From Mumia xiangluensis (GTDB lineage Bacteria > Actinomycetota > Actinomycetes > Propionibacteriales > Nocardioidaceae), in contig NZ_WJYO01000001.1 in NCBI RefSeq assembly GCF_010994095.1, positions 248,001-312,000 on the forward strand: a stretch of DNA of 64,000 nucleotides. The letters run 5' to 3'. Below, piece after piece: positions 47,602-56,666 of the stretch. The translations under genes and the position numbers were made by a program. The first letter of the stretch is position 1; every line of letters starts with the position of its first letter. The notes beneath the pieces were generated by a model, which saw only the letters and a list, made by a program, of their open reading frames with translations, made no database searches and was not told the DNA's origin.

Positions 47602-49749
47602 TCAGGCCTCGACGCGGTCCAGCCATCGGCGCGTCGAGCCGACGGTGAGCAGGAGCTGGGTTGCCCGGGTCAGCACGACGTACAGCGTGCGCCACCCCGA
47701 CTCCGCCTCGGCCACGACCTCGTCCGGCTCGACGACCAGCACGGCGTCGAACTCCAGGCCCTTGGTGTCGAGGCCGTCGAGCACGCGCAGACGATCGAGG
47801 TCGTCGAGCTCCTCGGCGAGCTCGGCGGTTGCCTCGACGCGACGCTCGGCCGGGACGACGACGGCGATCGTGCCCTCGACCTGCGCCGCGAGCTCGCGGA
47901 CGCCCGTGCGCACCGCGGGCCACACCTCGTCGGGCGAGACGGCGACGTGGCGCGGCTCCTCCCCCGTGCGTCGGACGGCGTCCGGCGTGTCGGCGCCCGG
48001 GATCGCGACCCGCGCGACGTCCGCCGCGAGGTCGTAGATCTCGGCCGAGTTGCGGTAGTTCGTCGACAGGCGGAAGTAGTGCTCGTCCTTGCCGTCGAGG
48101 GCAGCGGCCCGTGCGGCGGCGGCCTCGTCGGGGTACGGCCAGGAGGACTGTGCCGGATCGCCGACGATCGTCCAGCTCGCGTACTTGCCGCGACGTCCGA
48201 GCATCCGCCACTGCATCGGCGAGAGGTCCTGCGCCTCGTCGACCAGGACGTGCGCGTACGAGTCGTCCTCGATCGACTGGGTCGCCCGCTGCTTGCGGAC
48301 GGCGGACTCCTCGCGCTCGAACGACATCATCTGCTTGACGTCGTACGGGTCGTCGTCGGCGTCGTCCGGCGGCACCTCGCCGAGCAGGTAGCGCAGCTCG
48401 TCGATCAACGGGACGTCCTCGATCGACGGCGCGCCGCTCGACGAGCCGGTGTCGGCGCTGCGCCAGGCGGACGCGAGCAGGTCGATCTCGGCACGCTTCA
48501 GGACACCCTCGGCGTGCCGGCGCAGCGTGTCGGGATCGCCGAGCGACTCCCACACGTCCACGGCGTCGAGCGGCGGCCACCAGGCGGCCGCGAAGTCGAG
48601 GAACGCGTCATCGGAGGTGAGCACCTTGTCGAACTCGTCGCGCTCCTTCTCCAGCGCACGCTCACCCTCGACCTGCGACCAGAGCGCGTCGAGGAGGGTC
48701 TTCTGGACGCGGCCGTAGGCGCGGTTGCGCTGCTGGCCCGACAGCAGCTGCAGGCGCAGCCGGTGGAGGGCGGCGTCGTCGAGCCGCAGGACGTCGTCGC
48801 GGTAGAAGTAGCGGAACGAGGTCGGCTCGCCGGGTTGCGCGGCGCGCGCCGCCCGCGTCAGGAGCTGGACCATGCGCGCCGATCCCTTGATCGCCGCGAC
48901 GGCAGGCGCATCGTGCCGGCGTCCGGAGACGCCGTCGACGACCTCGCCGAGCGAGCGCAGCGTCACCGACGTCTCACCGAGGCTCGGCAGCACGCGCTCG
49001 ATGTAGTTCATGAAGACGCCGGAGGGCCCGACGACGAGAACGCCACCGGACTCGAAGCGGCGCCGGTCGACGTACAGGAGGTACGCGGCGCGGTGCAGCG
49101 CGACGACCGTCTTGCCCGTGCCGGGGCCACCGCCGATCGTGGTGGCTCCTCGGCTGGGTGCGCGGATCGCCTCGTCCTGCTCCTTCTGGATCGTGGCGAC
49201 GACGGAGTGCATCGAGGCGTCTCGGGCGCGGCTCAGGCTCGCGAGCAGCGCACCCTCGCCGACGACCACCATGTCGGCGGGCGCGTTGTCGCCGTCGAGC
49301 AGCTCGTCCTCGACACCGACGACGGTCGCACCGCGGCTGCGCAGCACGCGGCGGCGGACGACGCCCGCGGGGTCCTGGGCGGTCGCCTGGTAGAACACCG
49401 CCGCGGCGGGCGCGCGCCAGTCGATGAGGAGGACCTCGCGCTCGGCGTCGCGGACGCCGATCCGGCCGATGTAGCGCTTGTCGCCGTCGACCAGGTCGAG
49501 GCGCCCGAAGACGAGGCCCTCGTGCGCGGCGTTGAGCGCCGCGATCCGCTTGGACGCCTGGTAGACCATCGCGTCGCGCTCGACGAGGCCGCCCTCGTGA
49601 CCGACGTGGCCGCGCGCGTAGCCCTCACGGGCGAGCGCCTGCGCGGCCTGGGTCGACGCTTCGAGCCGGCCGTAGACGACGTCGACGTACGCCTGCTCGT
49701 CAGCGATCTCACGCTGCTCGGCGGGCACCGGGGTATCTGGGTCCGACAC
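47602..49749 (-). CDS. helD: HelD-type RNA polymerase recycling ATPase (UvrD-like)
   Basis: A 715-residue superfamily 1 helicase-like ATPase. The N-terminal ~180 residues are the HelD-specific region (EQREIADEQAYVDVVYGRLEAS). Walker A is TTIGGGPGTGKTVVALHRAAYLL, Walker B is HVLVDEAQDLSPMQW, later motifs are FRLSTNYRNSAEIY and VVLTRATQLLL. HelD proteins bind RNA polymerase and release it from stalled complexes or DNA; some actinobacterial ones also protect against rifamycins. GTG 49749 has GAGGAG five bases upstream. I did not find the rifamycin-associated 19-bp palindrome in front of it. Confidence 0.9.
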   Translation of the reverse strand: MSDPDTPVPAEQREIADEQAYVDVVYGRLEASTQAAQALAREGYARGHVGHEGGLVERDAMVYQASKRIAALNAAHEGLVFGRLDLVDGDKRYIGRIGVRDAEREVLLIDWRAPAAAVFYQATAQDPAGVVRRRVLRSRGATVVGVEDELLDGDNAPADMVVVGEGALLASLSRARDASMHSVVATIQKEQDEAIRAPSRGATTIGGGPGTGKTVVALHRAAYLLYVDRRRFESGGVLVVGPSGVFMNYIERVLPSLGETSVTLRSLGEVVDGVSGRRHDAPAVAAIKGSARMVQLLTRAARAAQPGEPTSFRYFYRDDVLRLDDAALHRLRLQLLSGQQRNRAYGRVQKTLLDALWSQVEGERALEKERDEFDKVLTSDDAFLDFAAAWWPPLDAVDVWESLGDPDTLRRHAEGVLKRAEIDLLASAWRSADTGSSSGAPSIEDVPLIDELRYLLGEVPPDDADDDPYDVKQMMSFEREESAVRKQRATQSIEDDSYAHVLVDEAQDLSPMQWRMLGRRGKYASWTIVGDPAQSSWPYPDEAAAARAAALDGKDEHYFRLSTNYRNSAEIYDLAADVARVAIPGADTPDAVRRTGEEPRHVAVSPDEVWPAVRTGVRELAAQVEGTIAVVVPAERRVEATAELAEELDDLDRLRVLDGLDTKGLEFDAVLVVEPDEVVAEAESGWRTLYVVLTRATQLLLTVGSTRRWLDRVEA

Positions 49750-49876
49750 GTAGCTCCTCGGGAACGACACCTTTGACAGAACTCTCAAGTCTATCCGGGG
49801 TCCCCTCATTCCCACCGGGGTACCGCTGCACGGACTCCGCCTCGCCCGCCGGAGCCGTCTCTGCGACGGTGGAGCC

Positions 49877-50788
49877 ATGGTCGAGCTCGTCACCGACACC
49901 GCGGTCCTCGCGACCCTCCGCGCGTCCGACGCGGTGCGCTGGATGAAGGAGGCCGCGGTCGCGGCGCACCGGGGTGACCTCCATGCTCCGGCGCGGGTCG
50001 CCGCGGACATCGGCGCCGGCGCGCTGGTCGTCACCGCGGGTCACCTCGACGGCTCCTGGTACGGCTACCGCGCGTACGACACCCTCGGCCTCGTCGCCGG
50101 GGAGCAGGTCGTCGTCGTCCACGACGCCGAGGCCGGCCGCGTCCATGCGGTCGCGATCGGCGCCGAGCTCGGCCCGCGCCGTACGGGGGCGATCGGCGGT
50201 GCCGCCGCGGACGTCCTCGCGAACCCCGACGCGTCACGCCTCGCGCTGATCGGCGCCGGGACCCAGGCGTGGACGCAGCTGTGGGCGATCGACGCCGTGC
50301 GTGAGCTCGAGGACGTCCGGGTGTTCGCGCGTGACCAGGGCCACCGCGCAGGGTTCGCCCGTCGTGCCCGCGAGCACTTCGACGTCCCCTGCACAGCGGT
50401 CACCTCCGCGCGCGAGGCCGTCGAGGGCGCCGACCTCGTCGTGTGCGCGACACCGAGCCCGAGCCCGGTCATCTCCTACGACTGGCTGACGCCCGGCGCG
50501 TACGTCGCCACGCTCGGGCCCAAGCAGATGGGCCGGCACGAGATCGGGTCGGACCTGCTCGACGCCGCCGACGTGGTCGTCACCGACTCGCGGGCGCAGG
50601 CCCTCGGGTACGACCCACCGAGCACCGTGGTCGGGACACGCGTCGAGGACCACCTCCACGAGCTGGGGGCGGTCCTCGACGGTGCAGCGGCCGGACGGAC
50701 ATCGCGCGACCAGGTGTGCCTCTTCTACTCGGTGGGGCTCGCGGGCACCGAGCCGTACCTGCTGGCGAAGCTGACCGGACTCGCGTGA
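49877..50788 (+). CDS. Ornithine cyclodeaminase/mu-crystallin family protein
   Basis: A 303-residue NAD(P)-dependent enzyme. The Rossmann loop is LALIGAGTQAWTQLWAI (residues ~113-130), preceded by GPRRTGAIGGAAADVLA, and the C-terminal half has LVVCATPSPSPVIS. Family members include ornithine cyclodeaminase, alanine dehydrogenase and imino-acid reductases, so the substrate is uncertain. GGAG lies three bases before the ATG, which is short. It diverges from helD. Confidence 0.88.
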   Translation: MVELVTDTAVLATLRASDAVRWMKEAAVAAHRGDLHAPARVAADIGAGALVVTAGHLDGSWYGYRAYDTLGLVAGEQVVVVHDAEAGRVHAVAIGAELGPRRTGAIGGAAADVLANPDASRLALIGAGTQAWTQLWAIDAVRELEDVRVFARDQGHRAGFARRAREHFDVPCTAVTSAREAVEGADLVVCATPSPSPVISYDWLTPGAYVATLGPKQMGRHEIGSDLLDAADVVVTDSRAQALGYDPPSTVVGTRVEDHLHELGAVLDGAAAGRTSRDQVCLFYSVGLAGTEPYLLAKLTGLA

Positions 50789-50798
50789 CGCGCTCCGG

Positions 50799-52019
50799 TC
50801 AGGAGGCGGACGGGATCCAGGTGTCGGGGCCGAACACCTCGTAGTGGATGCGCTCGGCCGGGACGGCGCGCGCGACCAGCGCGTCGCGGACGCCGAGCAT
50901 GAACGGCAACGGGCCGCACAGGTACGCCGTCGCGTCGGCCGGCACCTCGACGGCCTCGAGGTCGACGCGGCCCGCACGGACCCGGCCCTGCGGCTCCCTC
51001 GTACCGAGCTCCTCGTACCAGGTGTGCAGCGTCGCGCCGGGGATCCGCTCGACCAGCGCGGACAGCTCCGCTCGGTGGGCGTGCCGCGCGGGCGTCCGGT
51101 CGGCGTGGATCACCTCGACGCGGCGCTCGGCGCGTGCCGCCGCGAGGTGGTCGAGCATGCCGAGGATCGGTGTCACCCCGATGCCCGCCGAGACGAGGAC
51201 GAGCGGGTCGGACGAGTCGTCGAGGGTGAGGTCGCCGAACGGCAGCGAGACGCGGACGCGGTCGCCCTCGAACACGTTGTCGTACAGGTGGTTCGAGACC
51301 TCGCCCGCGGGCTGCGGCGTGCCGTCGGCTGCGAACGGGGCGATCCGCCGTACGCCGATGCGCCAGGCGCCGGCTCCCGGGGCGGCCGACAGGCTGTACT
51401 GGCGGATCTGGTGCGCGCCGTCGGGGAGCTCCACCTGGACCGACACGTACTGGCCGGGGAGGAAGGTCGGCAGCGCCACCCCGTCGGACGTCGCCAGCGT
51501 GAAGGCGACCGTGTCGGTGGAGACCAGCTGCCGCTCGGTGACGACGAGCTCGCGCCAGACGTCGCCGGCCTCGACGCCCGCCCCGGCGTACAGGCCCTTC
51601 TCGGCGGCGATCAGGGCATCAGCCATGTGCCAGTAGACCTCGTCCCATGCCGCGGCGACCTCGGGTGTGACGGCGTCCCCGAGCACCTCGACGATCGCGG
51701 CGAACAGGTGCTCGTGCACGATCGCGTACTGCTCCGGGAGGATGCCGAGCGAGGCGTGCTTGTTCGCGATCCGCGACATCAGCGCCGCCGGCGGGGGCGC
51801 GTCCGGGTCGACGAGAAGGGTCGCGTACGCGGCGATCGCCCCTGCCAGTGCGCGCTGCTGGTCGCCCTGAGCCTGGTTGCCGCGGTTGAACGTGTCCCGC
51901 AGCAGCTCGGGGTGCGCGGCGAACATCCGGCGGTAGAAGTTCGGCGTGATCTCACCGATCGCGCCGCCGACGACGGGCAGGGTGGCGCGTACGACCTCGG
52001 TGGAGGTGGCAGACAGCAT
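50799..52019 (-). CDS. hmp: Flavohemoprotein (nitric oxide dioxygenase)
   Basis: A 406-residue Hmp. The globin domain (1-140) has the proximal haem His in EQYAIVHEHLFAAI, and the FAD domain (~150-260) has RQYSLSAAP. The NAD domain (~265-406) has SAGIGVTPILGML and AYLCGPLPFMLGV, ending YEVFGPDTW. It oxidises nitric oxide to nitrate with O2 and NAD(P)H. ATG 52019 follows AGGAAGGGAG. It is transcribed after nsrR, 53 bases apart, so the two form a nitric-oxide-responsive unit. Confidence 0.95.
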   Translation of the reverse strand: MLSATSTEVVRATLPVVGGAIGEITPNFYRRMFAAHPELLRDTFNRGNQAQGDQQRALAGAIAAYATLLVDPDAPPPAALMSRIANKHASLGILPEQYAIVHEHLFAAIVEVLGDAVTPEVAAAWDEVYWHMADALIAAEKGLYAGAGVEAGDVWRELVVTERQLVSTDTVAFTLATSDGVALPTFLPGQYVSVQVELPDGAHQIRQYSLSAAPGAGAWRIGVRRIAPFAADGTPQPAGEVSNHLYDNVFEGDRVRVSLPFGDLTLDDSSDPLVLVSAGIGVTPILGMLDHLAAARAERRVEVIHADRTPARHAHRAELSALVERIPGATLHTWYEELGTREPQGRVRAGRVDLEAVEVPADATAYLCGPLPFMLGVRDALVARAVPAERIHYEVFGPDTWIPSAS

Positions 52020-52072
52020 GGGGGCTCCCTTCCTGGGGGATTGACGCTTCCTGAGGGGTGGACGTGACGACG

Positions 52073-52507
52073 TCATCGCGTCGCCAAGGTGAGGAGGACG
52101 GGCCCCGTCGGGTCGCCGGAGATGTCGGCCACCGTGTGCCCGTCGAGGGTGGAGAAGAACGCTTCACGTGCTTGCTTGAGGAGCCCGCGCAGGCGGCAGG
52201 CGTCACGCAGCGGGCACGGCACGCCGCCCTCGCAGTCGACGACCTCACCCTCACCCTCGAGCTGACGTGCGAGCCAGCCGATCGAGGAGGCGCGTCCGGC
52301 GTCGGTGAGCGAGAGCCCGCCCGTGCGCCCCCGGCGGGTCTCGACGACCCCGAGCGACGCGAGCCGGGCGACGACCTTGGCCGAGTGGGTGGCGGAGACG
52401 GCCATCTGGTCGGCGACGTCCTGGGTGCGCATCGTCTCGCCGGCCGGAAGGACCGCGAGGCGCATCACGATCCGGAGTCCCAGGTCCGTGAACTGCGCGA
52501 GCTGCAT
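52073..52507 (-). CDS. nsrR: NsrR, nitric-oxide-sensing Rrf2 repressor
   Basis: A 144-residue Rrf2 protein: winged helix MQLAQFTDLGLRIVMRLA and QMAVSATHSAKVVARLASLGVVETRRGRTGGLSL, then the cluster ligands C-EGGVP-C-PLRDA-C (C-X5-C-X5-C), the spacing of the NO-sensing [4Fe-4S] cluster in Streptomyces NsrR. Nitrosylation of the cluster relieves repression. It precedes hmp on the same strand, and a dyad resembling an NsrR box lies 17 bases upstream of its start, consistent with autoregulation and control of hmp. Confidence 0.92.
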   Translation of the reverse strand: MQLAQFTDLGLRIVMRLAVLPAGETMRTQDVADQMAVSATHSAKVVARLASLGVVETRRGRTGGLSLTDAGRASSIGWLARQLEGEGEVVDCEGGVPCPLRDACRLRGLLKQAREAFFSTLDGHTVADISGDPTGPVLLTLATR

Positions 52508-52523
52508 GACTCGACGCTACTTA

Positions 52524-52546
52524 AATCGGAATCTCAGATGCAAGAT
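52524..52546 (-). promoter_or_regulatory. NsrR box
   Basis: An 11-1-11 dyad centred at 52535. On the minus strand the core reads GCATCT, G, AGAT, fitting the NsrR pattern GCATnTnAnATGC, with one well-conserved half and one degenerate half. It lies 17-39 bases upstream of the nsrR ATG. Confidence 0.55.
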
Positions 52547-52578
52547 ATGTGGGGCGTCGTGAAGATCACACGTGACCG

Positions 52579-52703
52579 AAACCGGACACCGGTTTAACTT
52601 TCCTGACATCCCGTCGTCTCAATTCACGCGATGGAGACTTTTAGCGTCTCCGCGGGGAGCCGAACCAGCGCTCCTCGCGGTCAGCGTCTGCCCTTACAGA
52701 CGC
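52579..52703 (+). other. Hairpin-rich 5' leader of the large secreted hydrolase
   Basis: Four local stems in 125 bases: AAACCGG/CCGGTTT (52579-52595), GGAGAC/GTCTCC (52633-52651), a GC-rich one around 52652-52679, and GCGTCTG/CAGACGC (52684-52703). The last ends nine bases before the Shine-Dalgarno sequence. It could be a cis-regulatory RNA; I match no known riboswitch class. Confidence 0.4.
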
Positions 52704-52718
52704 CGAGCTGGAGTCACC

Positions 52719-55700
52719 TTGAGAAGAAGCATCCTCGGCCGTCGCCTCGTGCACGGCCTGGTCGCGGCAGGCCTCGCCACGAGTGCCGTCGCCGCCGTCC
52801 CCCTCCCCGCATCGGCGGAGACCGGCTCCGTACGGACGGGCGACGGCTGGACCGTCACCGACCTCGGCGGCGCGTACGAGGTCACCGTCGAGCTGGACGA
52901 CCCCCTCCCGATCAAGTCCGACGCGCCGACCATCGAGGCGGACGGGCACGCGGTCGGCCTCGCTGCCGAGTCCGCCGACGGAACGAGCCTGACGACCATC
53001 ACCACCGACCGGGCCGTGCTCACCGCGACCTCGCTCGAGGCCGGCTGGTCCAGCATCGAGAGCGCTGACGTCGACTCGGCTGCGAAGGCGCGCGGCGTCG
53101 CCGCGACCACCGTGCCGGACCTGTCCGCGCAGGCGGAGCTCGACGACGACCCCGGCTCGCTCGGCTCGTACGCCTGGGACGAGGACATCTACGACTTCGG
53201 CGACCAGTCGATCGACCTTGTCTCGATCGGCGGCATCCGCGGCGAGGTCCGCGGCAAGGTCTACCTCCCCCGTACCGGCGGCGCACGCCCGGTCGTGATC
53301 TTCATGCACGGCCGACACACGTCCTGCTCGCAGGGCACCGCCAACCCCGCCCGCTGGCCCTGCGGCCCGAACCAGGTCCGCATCCCCAGCTACCAGGGGT
53401 ACGACGACGCCGCGCGCGCCCTCGCCAGCCACGGATACGCGGTCGTGTCGATCTCGGCCAACGCGATCAACGCCAACGACAACCAGCTGTCGATCGACTA
53501 CGGCCAGCTCACCCGTGGCCAGCTGACGCTCGACACGCTGTCGCTGCTGAAGAAGGCGAACGCGGGCGAGACCGTCTCCCTGCGTGACAACGCCGCCGAC
53601 CGTGACATCACGCTCGACCAGGCGCTCGCCGAGACCGACGACGACATGCTCGACACCGCGCACGAGGCGTCGCTGACCGCTGGTGACCTCGTCGGCCGCC
53701 TCGACTTCTCGAGCATCGGTCTCATGGGGCACTCACGGGGCGGCGAGGGCGTGGCGTCTGCTGCGGTCCTCAACGCCGCGCTCGACGAGCCGTGGGCGAT
53801 CAAGTCCGTCCTGCCGCTCGCTCCGGTCGACTTCAACCGGTTCACGATCCCGGACGTCACGATGATGACGCTCCTGCCGTACTGCGACGGCGACGTCTCC
53901 AACCAGCAGGGCCAGCACATGTTCGACGACTCGCGCTACGCGTTCGACGACGACGTGCTCCGCTCGGCGATGTGGGTGATGGGCGCGAACCACAACTTCT
54001 TCAACACGGTCTGGACACCGGGCGTCTACCCATACGCGGTCTCCGACGACTGGTCGAACGGCACCCGCATCAACGATCCCGTCTGCGGGACGTCCGCTGC
54101 CGTCGCGGAGACCTCGATCCGCCTCAGCCCCGCCGACCAGTACGACGTCGGCACCGCACTCGTCGCCGGGTTCTTCCGCCTGACGCTGGGCGAGGAGAAG
54201 CAGTTCCTGCCGGTGTTCGACGGCACCGGCGCCGTCGCCGGCACGCTCGTCGGCAAGGACATCCGGACCACGGCGGTCCAGGCACCGTCCAGCCGCCAGG
54301 ACATCGAGACGTTCACCGAGACGAGCAGCAACGTCCGCCCGTACGGCGCCGCGTCCTTCGGCATCTGCGCGAGCCTGGGCGGACGCGCGGTGTCGCAGCC
54401 GTTCGCCGCCTGCGCGCCCTCCACGCTCGGCAGCGGCCAGGTGCCGCACTGGGCCCCGATGAACTGGGGCGGCGACGTGCCGACGTCGCCGATGGGCAAG
54501 CTCTCGTGGACCAGTGCGGGCGAGGTTCGCGTCACCGTCCCGAAGGCCGCCCGCGACGCCTCGGCGTACGACCGGCTGTCGCTGAAGGTCGCCGCCGACG
54601 AGACCATGGCCGCCGAGACCGATCTCGCCATCACGCTCGTCGACGGGGCGGGCGCCACGGTCACCAAGCAGGTGTCCGAGCTCAACCCGCTCGCCCTCCG
54701 GCGGATGCCGATCAGCACGGGGGCAGGCGCGGCGACGCTCGGCAAGATCGTGCTCCAGCAGGTCAACCTGCCTCTGGCGGGTCTCGGTATCGACGTGAGC
54801 GACCTGCGCGAGGTCCGTCTCGGCGCAGGGGCGGCGACGACCGCAGGGTCGGTGCTCGTGTCCGACCTGTCGCTCGACGCGCCCTCGCTCGGAAACCCCG
54901 AGTCGAGGACGCGTCCCTCGGTCGGCGTCGGCGCCCAGCGCGTCGACGAGGGCACGGGGCCGGGCACCGTCGACGTCGCGGTGACGCTCAACCGTCCGTC
55001 GGACGAGCCGGTCGTCGCCTACGCGTCGGTTCTCGGTACGGCGAGCACCACGTCCAAGGTCGGCCGCACCGTGCGGAAGGTGACCTTCGCCCCCGGCGAG
55101 GTGTGCAAGGTCGTCGAGGGGCCGACCTACGGCGACTCCGCGACGTCGGCGAGCGCGAGCGTCACCTTCAAGGTCACCGCCACCAACACCAGCGGCGGCG
55201 TCATGGGGCCGCGGGCTCTCGACTGGCTCACCGTCCGCGAGGACGACGGCGTCACCGTCTCTGACGGCGACCCGACGACGCCGGACCCGGTCGACCCGGC
55301 AGCCTCGCTGCCGGCCGTCGGGACCCCGGGCGACGCGTGCGCCGAGCTCACCGCCCAGGGCACCGTGCACGACCTCACGGTCAGCGACGCCGCTCCCGCA
55401 CCGGAGGAGACGACGACGGTGTCGGCGACCGGGTTCCGCGCCGGTGAGTCCGTCGCCTTCACGCTCGGCGGAGATCCCGCTGGGTCGGCGACAGCCACGT
55501 CCACCGGTGCGGTGTCGTACGACCTCGTGGTGCCCGCGGGCACGCCCACCGGCCCGGTCGCGGTGACCGCGACCGGCGCGGGATCGCTGCGCGAGGCCGC
55601 AGGCGACCTGACCGTCCTTGCCACGACGTCGACCGCGCTCGCGATCGAACCGGCCCTGCCGGCGATCAACGAGCCGGTCACGATGACGGCGACCGTCACC

Positions 55701-56477
55701 GGGGCGTCGGAGGGCACGGTCACGTTCACCGACGGCGGCAAGCCGCTGGGGAGCACCGACGTCGTCGACGGCACCGCGACGCTCGAGGTGCCAGGTCTGA
55801 AGGCCGGCACGCACACCCTCGCCGCGTCGTACGCCGCGACGACGAGCGCAGACTCCTCCACCTCCGACGCGATCTCGCTGACGCTCGAGAAGGGGCGGTC
55901 GACGATCGCGCTCGTCCTCTCCGCCACCGCCAGCACCTTCGGGAGCACGGTGCGCGGACAGGTGGCGGTCGCGGGCTCGCCGGACGGCACCGTGCAGATC
56001 GGGTACGGCTCGGTGAGGCGGAGCGTCCGCCTGACCGACGGACGCGGGAGCTTCACGCTCCCGGCCACGCTGGCCCCCGGGACGTACGCGGTCGCAGCGA
56101 CCTTCCTCGGCACCGACGAGGTCGACGCCAGCTCCACGGCGACAGCCTCTCTGCGCGTCGCGAAGAAGGCGACCGCCGCGTCCGTCTCGTCGAAGTCGTC
56201 GGTGAAGCGCGGCAAGAGGCTGACGCTCACGGCGAAGGTGCGCGGCGCCGTCGCCGGGACCCAGCCGACCGGCACGGTGAAGGTCTACGTCAAGCGCGGT
56301 GGCGGGGCGTACAAGGTCGTCAAGACCGTTCGTCTCACCGCTGCTCAGGCAGGCACCGCCACCGTCGGGTACGAGGCCCCGCGCACGAAGAAGCTGCGCG
56401 TGAAGGTCGTCTACAGCGGCGACACCCGCTACGGCGCGAGCACGTCGGCCGTGAAGGTGGTGACGATCAGGCGCTGA
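52719..56477 (+). CDS. Large secreted alpha/beta hydrolase with Ig-like repeats
   Basis: A 1252-residue exported protein. The signal peptide is LRRSILGRRLVHGLVAAG, cleaved near PASAETG. Residues ~170-530 form an alpha/beta hydrolase with Ser339 in LMGHSRGGEG, a likely acid in LPYCDGDV and His in MGANHNFFN. A beta-rich region and a Calx-beta-like stretch (~740-880) follow, then three or four Ig-like (Big_3-type) repeats (~900-1252), with a lysine-rich end. TTG 52719 is chosen because GGAG lies seven bases upstream and a signal peptide then follows directly. The substrate is probably an extracellular polymer or lipid. Confidence 0.85.
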   Translation: MRRSILGRRLVHGLVAAGLATSAVAAVPLPASAETGSVRTGDGWTVTDLGGAYEVTVELDDPLPIKSDAPTIEADGHAVGLAAESADGTSLTTITTDRAVLTATSLEAGWSSIESADVDSAAKARGVAATTVPDLSAQAELDDDPGSLGSYAWDEDIYDFGDQSIDLVSIGGIRGEVRGKVYLPRTGGARPVVIFMHGRHTSCSQGTANPARWPCGPNQVRIPSYQGYDDAARALASHGYAVVSISANAINANDNQLSIDYGQLTRGQLTLDTLSLLKKANAGETVSLRDNAADRDITLDQALAETDDDMLDTAHEASLTAGDLVGRLDFSSIGLMGHSRGGEGVASAAVLNAALDEPWAIKSVLPLAPVDFNRFTIPDVTMMTLLPYCDGDVSNQQGQHMFDDSRYAFDDDVLRSAMWVMGANHNFFNTVWTPGVYPYAVSDDWSNGTRINDPVCGTSAAVAETSIRLSPADQYDVGTALVAGFFRLTLGEEKQFLPVFDGTGAVAGTLVGKDIRTTAVQAPSSRQDIETFTETSSNVRPYGAASFGICASLGGRAVSQPFAACAPSTLGSGQVPHWAPMNWGGDVPTSPMGKLSWTSAGEVRVTVPKAARDASAYDRLSLKVAADETMAAETDLAITLVDGAGATVTKQVSELNPLALRRMPISTGAGAATLGKIVLQQVNLPLAGLGIDVSDLREVRLGAGAATTAGSVLVSDLSLDAPSLGNPESRTRPSVGVGAQRVDEGTGPGTVDVAVTLNRPSDEPVVAYASVLGTASTTSKVGRTVRKVTFAPGEVCKVVEGPTYGDSATSASASVTFKVTATNTSGGVMGPRALDWLTVREDDGVTVSDGDPTTPDPVDPAASLPAVGTPGDACAELTAQGTVHDLTVSDAAPAPEETTTVSATGFRAGESVAFTLGGDPAGSATATSTGAVSYDLVVPAGTPTGPVAVTATGAGSLREAAGDLTVLATTSTALAIEPALPAINEPVTMTATVTGASEGTVTFTDGGKPLGSTDVVDGTATLEVPGLKAGTHTLAASYAATTSADSSTSDAISLTLEKGRSTIALVLSATASTFGSTVRGQVAVAGSPDGTVQIGYGSVRRSVRLTDGRGSFTLPATLAPGTYAVAATFLGTDEVDASSTATASLRVAKKATAASVSSKSSVKRGKRLTLTAKVRGAVAGTQPTGTVKVYVKRGGGAYKVVKTVRLTAAQAGTATVGYEAPRTKKLRVKVVYSGDTRYGASTSAVKVVTIRR

Positions 56478-56496
56478 CGCCGCGGCCTCGGGCGTT

Positions 56497-56528
56497 GGGC
56501 CGGGACCTGCTCGGGCAGGTCCCGGCCC
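56497..56528 (+). terminator. Hairpin terminator after the large hydrolase
   Basis: A perfect 14-bp stem GGGCCGGGACCTGC with GCAGGTCCCGGCCC around TCGG (56497-56510 with 56515-56528), 20 bases past the stop. Confidence 0.85.
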
Positions 56529-56666
56529 GTGCGACGTGGCGACACTACGACTGAGACATCCCCGAGGTCACGGTTCGGAAACACGCCAGCCGCCCGCCTG
56601 GCGTACGCCGTACGCTGACGCAGCACGCCACCCCCGGCGAGCACGATCCCCCGCCGAGGTTCCCCC

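Noticed and set aside
47947-49776. A 609-codon open frame antisense to helD
   Set aside because: No ribosome-binding site or domain, and helD has all ATPase motifs on the other strand.
49750-49876. Rifamycin-associated element upstream of helD
   Set aside because: I looked for the 19-bp palindrome of the GGGGCTTGCGGCAAGGCCC type and found none in the gap.
52633-52703. c-di-AMP (ydaO) riboswitch
   Set aside because: Only a GGGGAGCCGAACCA-like fragment fits; the long paired regions and the second conserved block are missing.
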